Positions 1-14,043 of a stretch of DNA of 64,000 bases are shown one piece after another. Each line of letters begins with the position of its first letter. Position 1 is the first letter of the stretch. This stretch comes from Streptomyces sp. MH60 (GTDB taxonomy: Bacteria > Actinomycetota > Actinomycetes > Streptomycetales > Streptomycetaceae), in contig NZ_MULI01000023.1 in the NCBI RefSeq assembly GCF_002939385.1, positions 32,971 to 96,970 of the forward strand. The letters are read 5' to 3'. Made by a program: the position numbers and the translations under genes. The notes beneath the pieces were generated by a model. The model was not told where the DNA came from. It was given only the letters and a program-made list of their open reading frames with translations, and searched no databases.

Positions 1-1061
1 ACGACGGTGACCGGGACGCCCGTCAGATGCTGGTGGTACAGCTCGCTGAGCCGCTTGACCTGCTGGTCGGCGGAGGAGCGTTCCCGGAACAGCAGCTGCT
101 CGCGCGGCGCCCCGAGCCGGTTCAGCAGATGCAGCAGGGCGTCCCGGGTGCTCAGCGGCGACTCGTCGCCCTCCACGGAGCCACCCGAACCGGAGCCGCC
201 CGTCCCGGAGCCGCCCGCCGCGGACCCGGCTCCGCGCAGGTCGACCAGGCAGGCCCCGCGGAAGTAGTCCCGCAGTTCGTGGACGGCCCGGACCGCCAGC
301 GTCGTACGGCCGCTGCCGGGGGCCCCGTGCAGCACCACCACCGTCGGCTTGGTCTCCGTGCTCGCGCGGGCCGCCTGCACCCACTGCCGCAGCCGCGCCA
401 TCTCCTGCCGCCGGCCCGCGAACACGCCCTCCGGCTCGGGCAGTTGCCCGAACGACTGCTCCAGGGCGTTGCGTCCCCGGGCGGCCGCGCTCTTGTCCGC
501 GCCCCGCAGCTTCGGCCCGGTCTTGGCCGGTCCGGTGGACGCGGCGAGCATCCGCTGCTGGTCGAGGAAGGGCCGGATGCCGCGCACCTCCAGCGCGGTG
601 AGCCACTGCAACCGCAGCTGCTCGGGCCCGCCGGGCTGGCTGACCGCCCCGGCGCGGTGGTGGGCGGCCGGCACATGCGCCCCGACCACCTTGACCACGG
701 TCGCCGCCGCGCCGACGACCCCGACCGTCGCGCCCGCGCCCACCGCGGTGCCGGTGCCGGTGCCGAGCGCCACGTCGGCCACCACCGCGGCGACCGCCGC
801 CACGGCGGCCACCAGCAGGGGGGTGCCGGCGCCCTCACGGGCGTAGCGCTGGCGGAAGGTGAGCTGCCCGGCCGCGGCCTCGTCGAGGGCGCGGGTGTAG
901 GCCTCGTATTCCTCGCCGGCCGCCCCCGCCATCGCGTCGAGTGCCGCGCGGGCCCGGGAGAGCAGTACGGTCCCGTCGGTGCGCCCGCCCGAGCGCCGTA
1001 CCTCCTCCTCCACGGCCCGCCTGAGCAGCCCTTCGGCCTCCGCCCGATGACTGTCCCGCAT
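1..1061 (-). CDS. NB-ARC/STAND-like NTPase with N-terminal membrane segment (3' end cut by window)
   Basis: The frame starts at an ATG ending at 1061 behind a GGAGGGGG ribosome site and stays open to base 1, so the C-terminus is missing. Residues 82-125 are a long Ala/Val/Gly-rich hydrophobic stretch, probably one or two membrane helices. A P-loop, GAPGSGRT, lies at about residues 246-253, followed by a VDL strand typical of STAND ATPases. A Gly/Ser-rich insert follows. Streptomyces proteins of this type usually continue into NB-ARC subdomains and TPR repeats that sense a ligand; that part is not visible. It is divergent from xdhA. Its role is unknown; NTP binding is well supported, a signalling role is inferred. 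Confidence 0.8.
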   Translation of the reverse strand, partial: MRDSHRAEAEGLLRRAVEEEVRRSGGRTDGTVLLSRARAALDAMAGAAGEEYEAYTRALDEAAAGQLTFRQRYAREGAGTPLLVAAVAAVAAVVADVALGTGTGTAVGAGATVGVVGAAATVVKVVGAHVPAAHHRAGAVSQPGGPEQLRLQWLTALEVRGIRPFLDQQRMLAASTGPAKTGPKLRGADKSAAARGRNALEQSFGQLPEPEGVFAGRRQEMARLRQWVQAARASTETKPTVVVLHGAPGSGRTTLAVRAVHELRDYFRGACLVDLRGAGSAAGGSGTGGSGSGGSVEGDESPLSTRDALLHLLNRLGAPREQLLFRERSSADQQVKRLSELYHQHLTGVPVTV

Positions 1062-1623
1062 GTCGCGCCCCCTCCGGCGGCATCGGTGTCCTGCCGGGTC
1101 GCCCCAGGCGCCCCGGTGGCCCCAGGAGTCCCAGAGCCCTCCCCGCCCATCCCCGGGTCCTTCCCCGGTTATGCGTGAGTCAAGTGTCCTGCTGCGAGGA
1201 GACCCTGGGGAGGGATGGTTCGCACCGGCCGGGAAAGTCGACGAATTCCCCTCTTGACCCGGGTGACCGCAGCCACTAATTTTCGATGGAGGCAGACCCA
1301 TGACTACCGACAGGAGGCGACCGGCAGATGTACACCAACTCTGACCTGAGCCGCCTCGCCCGCCGCACGGTGTGGGTTTCGGGTCGGGTCGCGCACGGCT
1401 GCTGACACGCCGTTCCGCTGTGCCCCCATGGGGCACATTCCGGGTTTCTCCTCTTTCTTCTCCCTCACTTTCCCCACTTCACGGCATGCCGTTGTCGCGT
1501 GCCGATGTGCGCCTGCTCATCTTCTGCGGCGCGTCCGGACTCAGAAAGCTGCCTGAAATTGGCGAACATGATGAATCGACCTGTCCCGAATCGACCGGCC
1601 CCGAGTCGAAATGAAGGTCTGTC
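1062..1623. other. Divergent intergenic region upstream of xdhA
   Basis: This 562-base region separates the truncated NTPase from the xanthine dehydrogenase operon and should hold both promoters. No protein family is recognisable. Two purine-rich ribosome-site-like stretches (about 1287-1293 and 1312-1317) precede very short frames that end at about 1344 and 1405. An AAGG stretch just before the ATG at 1624 serves xdhA. I could not assign a regulator site with confidence. Confidence 0.5.
1328..1405 (+). CDS. Possible 25-residue small ORF, unproven
   Basis: An ATG at 1328 lies 10 bases after AGGAGG and opens a 25-codon frame (MYTNSDLSRL... ending HGC). The ribosome site is strong, but the frame has no relative I recognise and may be chance. 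It could be a leader peptide for the xdh operon or a remnant of an older gene. A second overlapping 14-codon frame starts at 1300. Evidence rests only on the ribosome site. Confidence 0.25.
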   Translation: MYTNSDLSRLARRTVWVSGRVAHGC

Positions 1624-5532
<3,909 letters not shown>

Positions 5533-5540
<8 letters not shown>

Positions 5541-6351
5541 CATGACCTGGGTCGCCGCGGTCGCGCGGTTGCGGGCACGCCGGGAACCCGGCGTGCTGGT
5601 GACCGTCGCGGCCGTGCGCGGTCACGCCCCACGGGACGCCGGTGCGAAACTCGTCGTGGGGCGGACCGGGACCTGGGGCTCGATCGGCGGCGGCAACGTC
5701 GAGGCCGTCGCCGTCGACCGGGCCCGGGAGATGATCGCCGCGGCCGAGCCGGCGCCGGAGATGCTCGACTTCGCCCTGAACGACAAGGTGACCAACCGGC
5801 ACGGCGTGCAGTGCTGCGGCGGCACCGTCGCGGTGCTGCTCGAACCGCTGCCGGTGGTCCGGGCGGTGGCAATCTTCGGCGTCGGGCACGTCGGTCTGGA
5901 ACTGGCGCGCATCCTGGCCCGTCAGGACCTCGACCTCCACCTGATCGACAGCCGCGCCGACCTGCTGACCGACGAGCGCCTCGGTGTGCTGGCGGACGCG
6001 GTGGCGCAGGTGCGCACGCACCACACGCCGCTGCTGCCGGAGGAGGTGCTGGCCGAGCTGCCGCCCGGCACCCACGTCCTGATCATGACCCATGACCACG
6101 CCGAGGACGCCGCCCTGTGCGACGCCGCCCTGCGCACCGGCCACCTCGGCTCCATCGGGCTGATCGGGTCGGCGGCCAAGTGGGCGCGGTTCCGGGGACG
6201 CCTCGCCACCGAGGGCGGCCACGACGACGCCGTCATCGACCGGATCAAGACCCCGATCGGGCTGGCCGACATCGCCGGCAAGGAGCCCGCGACCATCGCC
6301 GTGAGCGTCGCGGCCGACCTGCTGCGCGCCTTCGAGGCCGAGGGCGACTGA
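5533..6351 (+). CDS. xdhC: Xanthine dehydrogenase accessory protein XdhC
   Basis: XdhC proteins bind molybdenum cofactor and insert the sulfurated form into the Xdh large subunit. The N-terminal XdhC/CoxI domain contains VAAVRGHAPRDAGAKLVV and SIGGGNVE; the C-terminal Rossmann domain begins at AIFGVGHVGLELA, about residue 116, and carries the IGLIGSAAKWARF motif. A Cys-Cys pair near residue 96 (VQCCGGTV) is common in the family. The GTG at 5533 overlaps the xdhB stop; an ATG three codons later is also possible. The three overlapping genes form one transcription unit. Confidence 0.9.
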
Positions 6352-6543
6352 CCCCTCCGGGGCGGTCGTCCGCCCTTGTAGGAAGCTATGAAGCGGTGGT
6401 CGCGGCCGGTCCGTAGTTCATGTTTTCGGCCCCTGGCCGGGTCTCGTCGGCGAGCTGTGTACTGCTCCTACGCATCCTCCCCGTGAAGCGCACCGGCCCG
6501 CACGCCGTACTCCCGCCCGCCGCCTGCCCAAGAAGGAGCACGC

Positions 6544-7050
6544 ATGACGACCACCGACACCCTCGAGACCGGCCTCCGCGAGCTGGAGCGCGCCTGGATG
6601 GACAAGGCCATCGAGCTGGCCACCACCAGCGTCCGCGACGGCGGCGGCCCCTTCGGTGCCCTGATCGCCAAGGGCGGTGAGATCGTCGCCCTCGGCAGCA
6701 ACCAGGTCACCGCCGGCCTCGACCCCACCGCGCACGCCGAGGTCAGCGCCATCCGCGCGGCCTGCAAGACGCTCGACACGTTCAGCCTGGAGGGCTGCAC
6801 CCTCGTCACGTCCTGCGAGCCCTGCCCGATGTGCCTCTCCTCGGCCCTGTGGGCCCGCGTCGACCGCCTCGTCTTCTCCGCCGACCGCCACGACGCCGCC
6901 GTGGCCGGCTTCGACGACCGCAAGTTCTACGACCTGTTCGAGAAGCGGCCCCAGGCGAACTGGCCCATGACCGTGGAGCACCTCGACCTGCCCCACCGCA
7001 CCCAGCCGTTCGACGCCTGGATCGCCAAGTCCGACCGCGTCGACTACTGA
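6544..7050 (+). CDS. guaD: Guanine deaminase (cytidine/deoxycytidylate deaminase fold)
   Basis: This is predicted to convert guanine to xanthine, the substrate of the xanthine dehydrogenase just upstream. The zinc site is plain: His64 in HAE, with Glu66 as proton shuttle, and Cys94 and Cys97 in CEPCPMC. The downstream motif DDRKFYDLF and a C-terminal region ending near SDRVDY fit the nucleoside/guanine deaminase branch better than tRNA adenosine deaminase TadA. The ATG follows AAGAAGGAG. It lies 192 bases after xdhC, so it may have its own promoter. Function as a purine deaminase is likely; guanine as substrate is inferred from family and context. Confidence 0.85.
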   Translation: MTTTDTLETGLRELERAWMDKAIELATTSVRDGGGPFGALIAKGGEIVALGSNQVTAGLDPTAHAEVSAIRAACKTLDTFSLEGCTLVTSCEPCPMCLSSALWARVDRLVFSADRHDAAVAGFDDRKFYDLFEKRPQANWPMTVEHLDLPHRTQPFDAWIAKSDRVDY

Positions 7051-7156
7051 GCCGACCACGGAGCAGCAGCCTCCCCGGCGCCCCGCCGCCCCGTCCGTGC
7101 GCCCCTTCCACCGTGGCGTCCGGGCGGGGCGGCGGCGCGTGCGCCAGGATGGGGGC

Positions 7157-9199
<2,043 letters not shown>

Positions 9200-9203
9200 C
9201 TCC

Positions 9204-9935
9204 TCAGCCGTCCTGGGCGCTGCGGCTCACGGCGCGCTCCACGATCGCCTCCAGCTGCTCGTGGTGCGCGCCCCGCCAGTAGGCGCGGCCGCAGGCGGTG
9301 CACTGGGCGAAGACGTCGTACGACCGCTGGGTGCCGCCCTTGAGCTGCTCCGCCACCTCTTCCTTGGTGGCCGTCCGGAGCAGCCCGTTGCAGGCGGTGC
9401 AGCGCGTCCAGGGGCGCAGTGCGGGCCGGAACCGGTCCAGGACCTCCTGGAGCTGCTCGTCGGGGCGGGTGCTGTAGACGTAGGCGCCGGCCCACAGCTC
9501 GCGGCGGCGCAGCAGTCCCCGGTCGCGGCTGAGCAGGACCCGCTTCTCGGCCGCGGACAGCGCGGCGAGCGCCGGGTCGCCGAGGTCGGTCGACTCGTAC
9601 GCCGTGTCCACGCCGAGCAGCCGCAGCCGGCGGGCCAGGGTGCCGAGGTGCACGTCGAGCAGGAACCGCAGGGGAGCACCGGGGACCCGCTGGGGGTGCT
9701 GGACGGGCCGCACGCGCACCGACTCGCCGCCCGCCGGGATGTGTCCGGGCGGCACCTCGCGGCCGTCGACGAGCAGGGTGCCGACCTCGGTCAGCGGCAC
9801 GCCGAGGGACTCGACGAGGTGGCCGAGGGTGGAGACGCCGTCGGTGGCCGCGCGGGCGGCGCCGGTGGGGCGGGCGCGCGGGACGAACAGGTGCAGTTCG
9901 GGGGCGAACTCGACGTGGATCTCGGGACCGTTCAC
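9204..9935 (-). CDS. Mut7-C RNase-domain protein with N-terminal ubiquitin-like domain
   Basis: The first 80 residues match the Mut7-C ubiquitin/ThiS-like domain (GTLLVDGREVPPGHIPAGGE). The rest is a Mut7-C PIN-like domain: Asp94 in FLLDVHLG, SRDRGLL near 136, and a zinc ribbon of Cys179, Cys182, Cys212 and Cys215. Members are predicted RNases. The start is a GTG ending at 9935. No Shine-Dalgarno sequence is visible before it and CATTCT lies six bases upstream, so the message could be leaderless; this is weak evidence. The product is 243 residues, a complete family member. Confidence 0.85.
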   Translation of the reverse strand: MNGPEIHVEFAPELHLFVPRARPTGAARAATDGVSTLGHLVESLGVPLTEVGTLLVDGREVPPGHIPAGGESVRVRPVQHPQRVPGAPLRFLLDVHLGTLARRLRLLGVDTAYESTDLGDPALAALSAAEKRVLLSRDRGLLRRRELWAGAYVYSTRPDEQLQEVLDRFRPALRPWTRCTACNGLLRTATKEEVAEQLKGGTQRSYDVFAQCTACGRAYWRGAHHEQLEAIVERAVSRSAQDG

Positions 9936-10107
9936 CCGGTCAGAATGCCACGGAGGCGGGGACCGGGCCGCAGCCTTTTCGGCGGCCTTCCCGAGGGTCT
10001 TCCCGGCGGCCTTCCCGGAGGGCGGGCAACCCGTTCTCCAGGGCGTCCCGGCTCTCCTCGGTCATCGCCGGCCACGCGGTGAGGGTGCGGCCTGCCCCGC
10101 GCGGCGG
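9936..10107. repeat. Short degenerate repeats between two minus-strand genes
   Basis: The stretch at about 9975-10025 carries two near-identical copies of a GGCGGCCTTCCCG unit separated by a related CTTCCCG segment. On the minus strand a 41-codon frame beginning with ATG at about 10066 covers it (MTEESRDALENGLP...), but I do not recognise it and the repeat alone could create it. No other gene is evident. Confidence 0.35.
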
Positions 10108-10812
10108 CTAGTACGCGACCAGCGAGATCCCCACGTAGTGCGCGATGAAGGCGGCCAGCGTGAAGGAGTGGAAGACCTCGTGGAAGCCGAACCAGCGGGG
10201 CGAGGGGTTGGGGCGCTTGAGGCCGTAGATCACACCGCCCGCGCTGTAGAGCAGACCGCCGACGATCACCAGCACGAGGACGGCGACGCCGCCGGCCCGC
10301 ATGAACTCGGGGAGGTAGAAGACGGCCGCCCAGCCCATGGCGAGGTAGCACGGGGTGTAGAGCCAGCGCGGGGCGCCGACCCAGAAGACGCGGAAGACGA
10401 TCCCGGCCACGGCGGCCGCCCAGATGCCCCACAGCAGCCACTGGCCCTTGGCGCCGGGCAGCAGCAGCATCGTGAGCGGGGTGTAGGTGCCGGCGATGAT
10501 CAGGAAGATGTTGGCGTGGTCGAGGCGGCGCAGGACACCGTCCATGCGGGGGCTCCAGTTGCCCCGGTGGTAGAGCGCGCTGACGCCGAACAGCAGGCAG
10601 GCCGTGAGGACGTAGACGCCGCAGGCTATGCGGCCCTCGTGGGACTCGGCGAGGGCGGTGAGCACCAGACCGGCGACCAGGACGGCGGGGAACATGCCGA
10701 GGTGCAGCCAACCGCGCAGCTTCGGCTTGACCGGATGCGGGAGGGAGAGCGCTACGGGCCCGCGGCCGTCGGCCGGCAGGTCCCTGGGCGCGTCGGGGAC
10801 GGACGCAGTCAT
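10108..10812 (-). CDS. Hemolysin III family (PAQR-type) integral membrane protein
   Basis: This 234-residue protein has seven predicted membrane segments and the PAQR/hemolysin III signature SALYHRGNWSP followed by LDHANIFLIIAGTYTP, with the conserved Ser, His and Asp. A late FHEVFHSF block supplies the other two conserved histidines. I use the ATG ending at 10812 (MTASVPDAP), not the 12-codon-longer frame. Family members may be metal-dependent membrane hydrolases; the haemolytic name is historical. No partner gene is evident. The divergent neighbour is PEP carboxykinase. Confidence 0.88.
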   Translation of the reverse strand: MTASVPDAPRDLPADGRGPVALSLPHPVKPKLRGWLHLGMFPAVLVAGLVLTALAESHEGRIACGVYVLTACLLFGVSALYHRGNWSPRMDGVLRRLDHANIFLIIAGTYTPLTMLLLPGAKGQWLLWGIWAAAVAGIVFRVFWVGAPRWLYTPCYLAMGWAAVFYLPEFMRAGGVAVLVLVIVGGLLYSAGGVIYGLKRPNPSPRWFGFHEVFHSFTLAAFIAHYVGISLVAY

Positions 10813-11099
10813 GGGCGCATCGTACCTACGGCTCCGTAAGTTACGCATCAGTACGGGCGGGTGCCGCAGAGCAAGTGGTCATCGTCTCACGGTGGCTGCG
10901 GCGGCGCACTCCCGGTTGGGGCACGTGGCGCTCCTCACGCCGCTCAAGTGTGACGCCCTCTGGACAGATGGGCGCTCGCGTCGGATGATCAAATGAGTGC
11001 GGTCGACACCGGATGAGCGCCCACGAGGTCAACGTCACGCGTCCGGGTCGCAGCCCCCACGGGGCCTCCAACAAAAAAACCCCTCATTTAGGAGCAATC

Positions 11100-12929
11100 G
11101 TGGCGCGCGACATCGCGGCTCCCTCCGTCCCCACCAACCACCAGGAACTGATCTCGTGGGTGAACGAGATCGCCGAACTGACCCAGCCGGACGCAGTGGT
11201 CTGGTGCGACGGATCCGAGGCCGAGTACGAGCGACTGTGCGGGGAGCTCGTCGAGAAGGGCACCTTCCGAAAACTGGACCCGATCAAGCGCCCCAACTCC
11301 TACTACGCGGCCTCCGACCCCTCCGACGTCGCCCGCGTCGAGGACCGGACCTTCATCTGCTCCGCCAAGGAGGAGGACGCCGGCCCGACCAACCACTGGA
11401 AGGACCCCGCCGAGATGCGGGAGATCTTCACCGGGGAGCAGGGGGAGGGCGGTCTGTTCCGGGGCTCCATGCGCGGCCGGACCATGTACGTCGTGCCCTT
11501 CTGCATGGGCCCCCTCGGCTCCCCGCTCTCCGCGCTGGGCGTCGAGATCACCGACTCCGCGTACGTGGCCGTCTCCATGCGCACCATGACCCGCATGGGA
11601 CAGCCGGTCCTGGACGAACTGGGCGACGACGGCTTCTTCGTGAAGGCCGTGCACACCCTCGGCGCACCCCTCGCCCAGGGCGAGGCGGACGTCCCGTGGC
11701 CCTGCAACAGCACCAAGTACATCTCGCACTTCCCCGAGGACCGCGAGATCTGGTCCTACGGCTCCGGATACGGCGGCAACGCCCTGCTCGGCAAGAAGTG
11801 CTACGCCCTGCGCATCGCCTCCGTCATGGCCCGCGACGAGGGCTGGCTCGCCGAGCACATGCTGGTGCTGAAGCTGACCCCGCCCACCGGGGAGCCCAAG
11901 TACGTCGCCGCCGCCTTCCCGTCGGCCTGCGGCAAGACCAACCTCGCCATGCTGGAGCCCACGATCTCCGGCTGGACCGTGGAGACCATCGGCGACGACA
12001 TCGCCTGGATGCGCTTCGGCGAGGACGGCCGCCTGTACGCCATCAACCCCGAGGCCGGCTTCTTCGGCGTCGCGCCCGGCACCGGCGAGCACACCAACGC
12101 CAACGCGATGAAGACCCTGTGGGGCAACTCGGTCTTCACCAACGTCGCCCTGACCGATGACGGCGACGTGTGGTGGGAGGGCATGACCGAGGAGACCCCG
12201 GCCCACCTCACCGACTGGAAGGGCAACGACTGGACGCCCGAGTCGGGCACCCCGGCCGCCCACCCCAACGCCCGCTTCACCACGCCCGCCGCGCAGTGCC
12301 CGATCATCGCGCCGGAGTGGGAGGACCCCAAGGGCGTGCCGATCTCGGCGATCCTCTTCGGCGGGCGCCGCGCCACCGCCGTACCGCTGGTCACCGAGTC
12401 CTTCGACTGGAACCACGGCGTCTTCCTCGGCGCCAACGTGGCCTCCGAGAAGACCGCCGCCGCCGAGGGCAAGGTCGGCGAGCTGCGCCGCGACCCCTTC
12501 GCCATGCTGCCGTTCTGCGGCTACAACATGGGCGACTACATGGGGCACTGGGTCGACGTGGCCAAGGACAAGGACCAGTCCAAGCTGCCCAAGATCTACT
12601 ACGTCAACTGGTTCCGCAAGGACGACGAGGGCAGGTTCGTCTGGCCCGGCTTCGGGGAGAACGGCCGCGTCCTGAAGTGGATCGTGGAGCGCCTGGAGGG
12701 CAAGGCGGACGGCGTCGAGACCCCGATCGGCGTGCTGCCGACCAAGGAGTCCCTGGACACCGACGGCCTGGACCTCGCCGACGCCGACCTGGAGTTCCTG
12801 CTCAGCGTCGACAAGGAGGTGTGGCGCGAGGAGGCGGCGCTCGTCCCCGAGCACCTGAACACCTTCGGCGACCACACGCCCGCCGAGCTGTGGGACCAGT
12901 ACCGGGCGCTGGTGGAACGCCTGGGCTGA
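11100..12929 (+). CDS. pckG: Phosphoenolpyruvate carboxykinase (GTP)
   Basis: The enzyme converts oxaloacetate and GTP to phosphoenolpyruvate, the entry to gluconeogenesis. The P-loop FPSACGKTNLAML (residues 273-285) carries the hyper-reactive active-site Cys277 of GTP-type PEPCK. Other hallmarks are YGSGYGGNALLGKKC for substrate binding, and GDDIAWM and INPEAGFFGVAPGT around the metal site. The GTG at 11100 follows AGGAG with five-base spacing and gives 609 residues, standard for the family; an earlier in-frame ATG at 11013 would add 29 residues of unusual sequence. It is probably monocistronic, with a stem-loop downstream at 13068. Confidence 0.96.
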   Translation: MARDIAAPSVPTNHQELISWVNEIAELTQPDAVVWCDGSEAEYERLCGELVEKGTFRKLDPIKRPNSYYAASDPSDVARVEDRTFICSAKEEDAGPTNHWKDPAEMREIFTGEQGEGGLFRGSMRGRTMYVVPFCMGPLGSPLSALGVEITDSAYVAVSMRTMTRMGQPVLDELGDDGFFVKAVHTLGAPLAQGEADVPWPCNSTKYISHFPEDREIWSYGSGYGGNALLGKKCYALRIASVMARDEGWLAEHMLVLKLTPPTGEPKYVAAAFPSACGKTNLAMLEPTISGWTVETIGDDIAWMRFGEDGRLYAINPEAGFFGVAPGTGEHTNANAMKTLWGNSVFTNVALTDDGDVWWEGMTEETPAHLTDWKGNDWTPESGTPAAHPNARFTTPAAQCPIIAPEWEDPKGVPISAILFGGRRATAVPLVTESFDWNHGVFLGANVASEKTAAAEGKVGELRRDPFAMLPFCGYNMGDYMGHWVDVAKDKDQSKLPKIYYVNWFRKDDEGRFVWPGFGENGRVLKWIVERLEGKADGVETPIGVLPTKESLDTDGLDLADADLEFLLSVDKEVWREEAALVPEHLNTFGDHTPAELWDQYRALVERLG

Positions 12930-13255
12930 GCAGTACCGACACCGCCAGGCTCCGTGACCGGTCCGACTAGCCCTGACCCGCGAAGTCGTCACGAAGGCCG
13001 GTCACGAGGGGGTCTCCCCGCGCTCCAGTAGCTCATCGCAACCCCGGAGGGCGGAGAAGCCCCGCTCGGGCCGGGTCCCCGCACAACGGCGTGCGACGGA
13101 CCCGGCCCTTCGGCGTGTCCTGGCCCGCCCGGCACCGCGGCCGGTCCACCGGAGACGCCCCGGCGGGCGGTGGGCATGCGCAGCTCCCCGCGCGGTACCC
13201 GGAAGGCCGGAACCGCGGAGAAGCGGAGAACAGGAAGAGGAAGGAGGGGCCCGCC
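12930..13255. other. Intergenic region after pckG
   Basis: It contains the probable pckG terminator (13068-13108) and the promoter area of the next small gene. No coding sequence with proper codon bias is seen on either strand. Confidence 0.5.
13068..13108 (+). terminator. Probable stem-loop terminator for pckG
   Basis: GGGCCGGGTCC (13068-13078) pairs perfectly with GGACCCGGCCC (13098-13108). Inside it GCAC pairs with GTGC, making a two-tier hairpin. There is no T-tract, as is common for Streptomyces terminators. Confidence 0.5.
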
Positions 13256-13438
13256 ATGGCAGACGACGGTGATTTCTACTCACGCGACCGGCCCCGGGAT
13301 CCCGACCCGCAGCTGGCGGAGGACCGCCCACGCGGTGGCGGCCCGGAGGACCCGCACCGGCGCGGCAACTGGCCCGTGTGGGCGATCGTCCTCGCGGTCA
13401 TCCTGGTCTTCGTCGTCCTGACGGTGATCTTCGGCTGA
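13256..13438 (+). CDS. Small single-pass membrane protein, 60 residues
   Basis: The ATG at 13256 follows AGGAGGGGC. The N-terminal 38 residues are highly charged and Pro-rich (RDRPRDPDPQLAED...). They are followed by one membrane helix, WPVWAIVLAVILVFVVLTVI, and end at Gly60, so the C-terminus lies at or just across the membrane. The arrangement, a DPDP-containing hydrophilic head plus a C-terminal helix, resembles small actinobacterial proteins such as DUF6480; this is a resemblance from memory. No function can be assigned. Confidence 0.7.
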   Translation: MADDGDFYSRDRPRDPDPQLAEDRPRGGGPEDPHRRGNWPVWAIVLAVILVFVVLTVIFG

Positions 13439-13526
13439 CCCGCCGGGCGGTGGGGTGTGTGGCGCCCGGTCCGCGCGTCGCTGCGGGTGCACGCGGACCG
13501 GGGCCGTGCGGGGGCCCCGGGAGGGC

Positions 13527-13949
13527 TCAGCGGGCCGCGAGTTCGCGCGGCTCCAGGGCCGCGGAGTGCGCGTCCATGCGCTCGGCGGTCAGGATGGCGA
13601 CCGCCGTGTCGGCGCGGGAGGCCGCGACCACCAGGGCACGGGCCGCCAGCGTGTGCGCCCGCCGGTGCAGGGCCGCCGGACGCGGCTCCGGGTGGGCGGC
13701 GGCCACCTGCAGGCGGACCGGCGCCTGACCTCCCCGCAGCCGGGTCACCTGCTCGGTGAGCCGGTCGGCGGCGGCGTCCAGGCCCGCGTCGGGCGCCAGC
13801 GCGCGCAGCTCGTCCGTGACGGCGAGCAGGGCCGCGAGATGGCCCGCGAGCTGGATGTCCAGCTCCTCGTCCCGGGACCGGTGGGGGAAGTCCGTGGGGC
13901 TGTCGGCCATCGTGCTGTGGACCGACTTGCTGCGGATCGGCTCGTACAT
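13527..13949 (-). CDS. Hypothetical helical protein, 140 residues
   Basis: The ATG ending at 13949 is preceded by AGGAGG at ideal distance, and codon bias is normal, so the gene is real. The product is soluble, Ala/Leu/Arg-rich and probably all-helical; the last third (HTLAARALVVAASRADTAVAILTAERM) is amphipathic. I recognise no family. Upstream is a notable AT-rich element with an ATTG...CAAT dyad at 13987-13998, so the gene is probably controlled by a dedicated repressor or activator. Confidence 0.7.
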   Translation of the reverse strand: MYEPIRSKSVHSTMADSPTDFPHRSRDEELDIQLAGHLAALLAVTDELRALAPDAGLDAAADRLTEQVTRLRGGQAPVRLQVAAAHPEPRPAALHRRAHTLAARALVVAASRADTAVAILTAERMDAHSAALEPRELAAR

Positions 13950-13978
13950 GGGATGGCCTCCTGAGTGGTTCAGGAAAC

Positions 13979-14012
13979 CATCCTACATTGGATTCAATCT
14001 AAAGTTGACGGG
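13979..14012 (-). promoter_or_regulatory. Promoter and operator-like palindrome for the 140-residue gene
   Basis: On the minus strand a TAGGAT -10 box (complement of 13980-13985) is preceded at 18 bases by GTCAAC. Between the boxes lies ATTGGATTCAAT (13987-13998), a dyad with ATTG/CAAT arms and 10 of 12 symmetric positions. A dyad within the promoter spacer is a usual repressor position. The cognate regulator is not identified. Confidence 0.45.
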
Positions 14013-14043
14013 ATTCGGGACACGGCCCGGACACGGCCGCGGT

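Noticed and set aside
9932..10711. A 259-codon minus-strand frame through the hemolysin III gene
   Set aside because: It is the shadow of the PAQR-type gene in another frame and is Arg/Pro-rich throughout.
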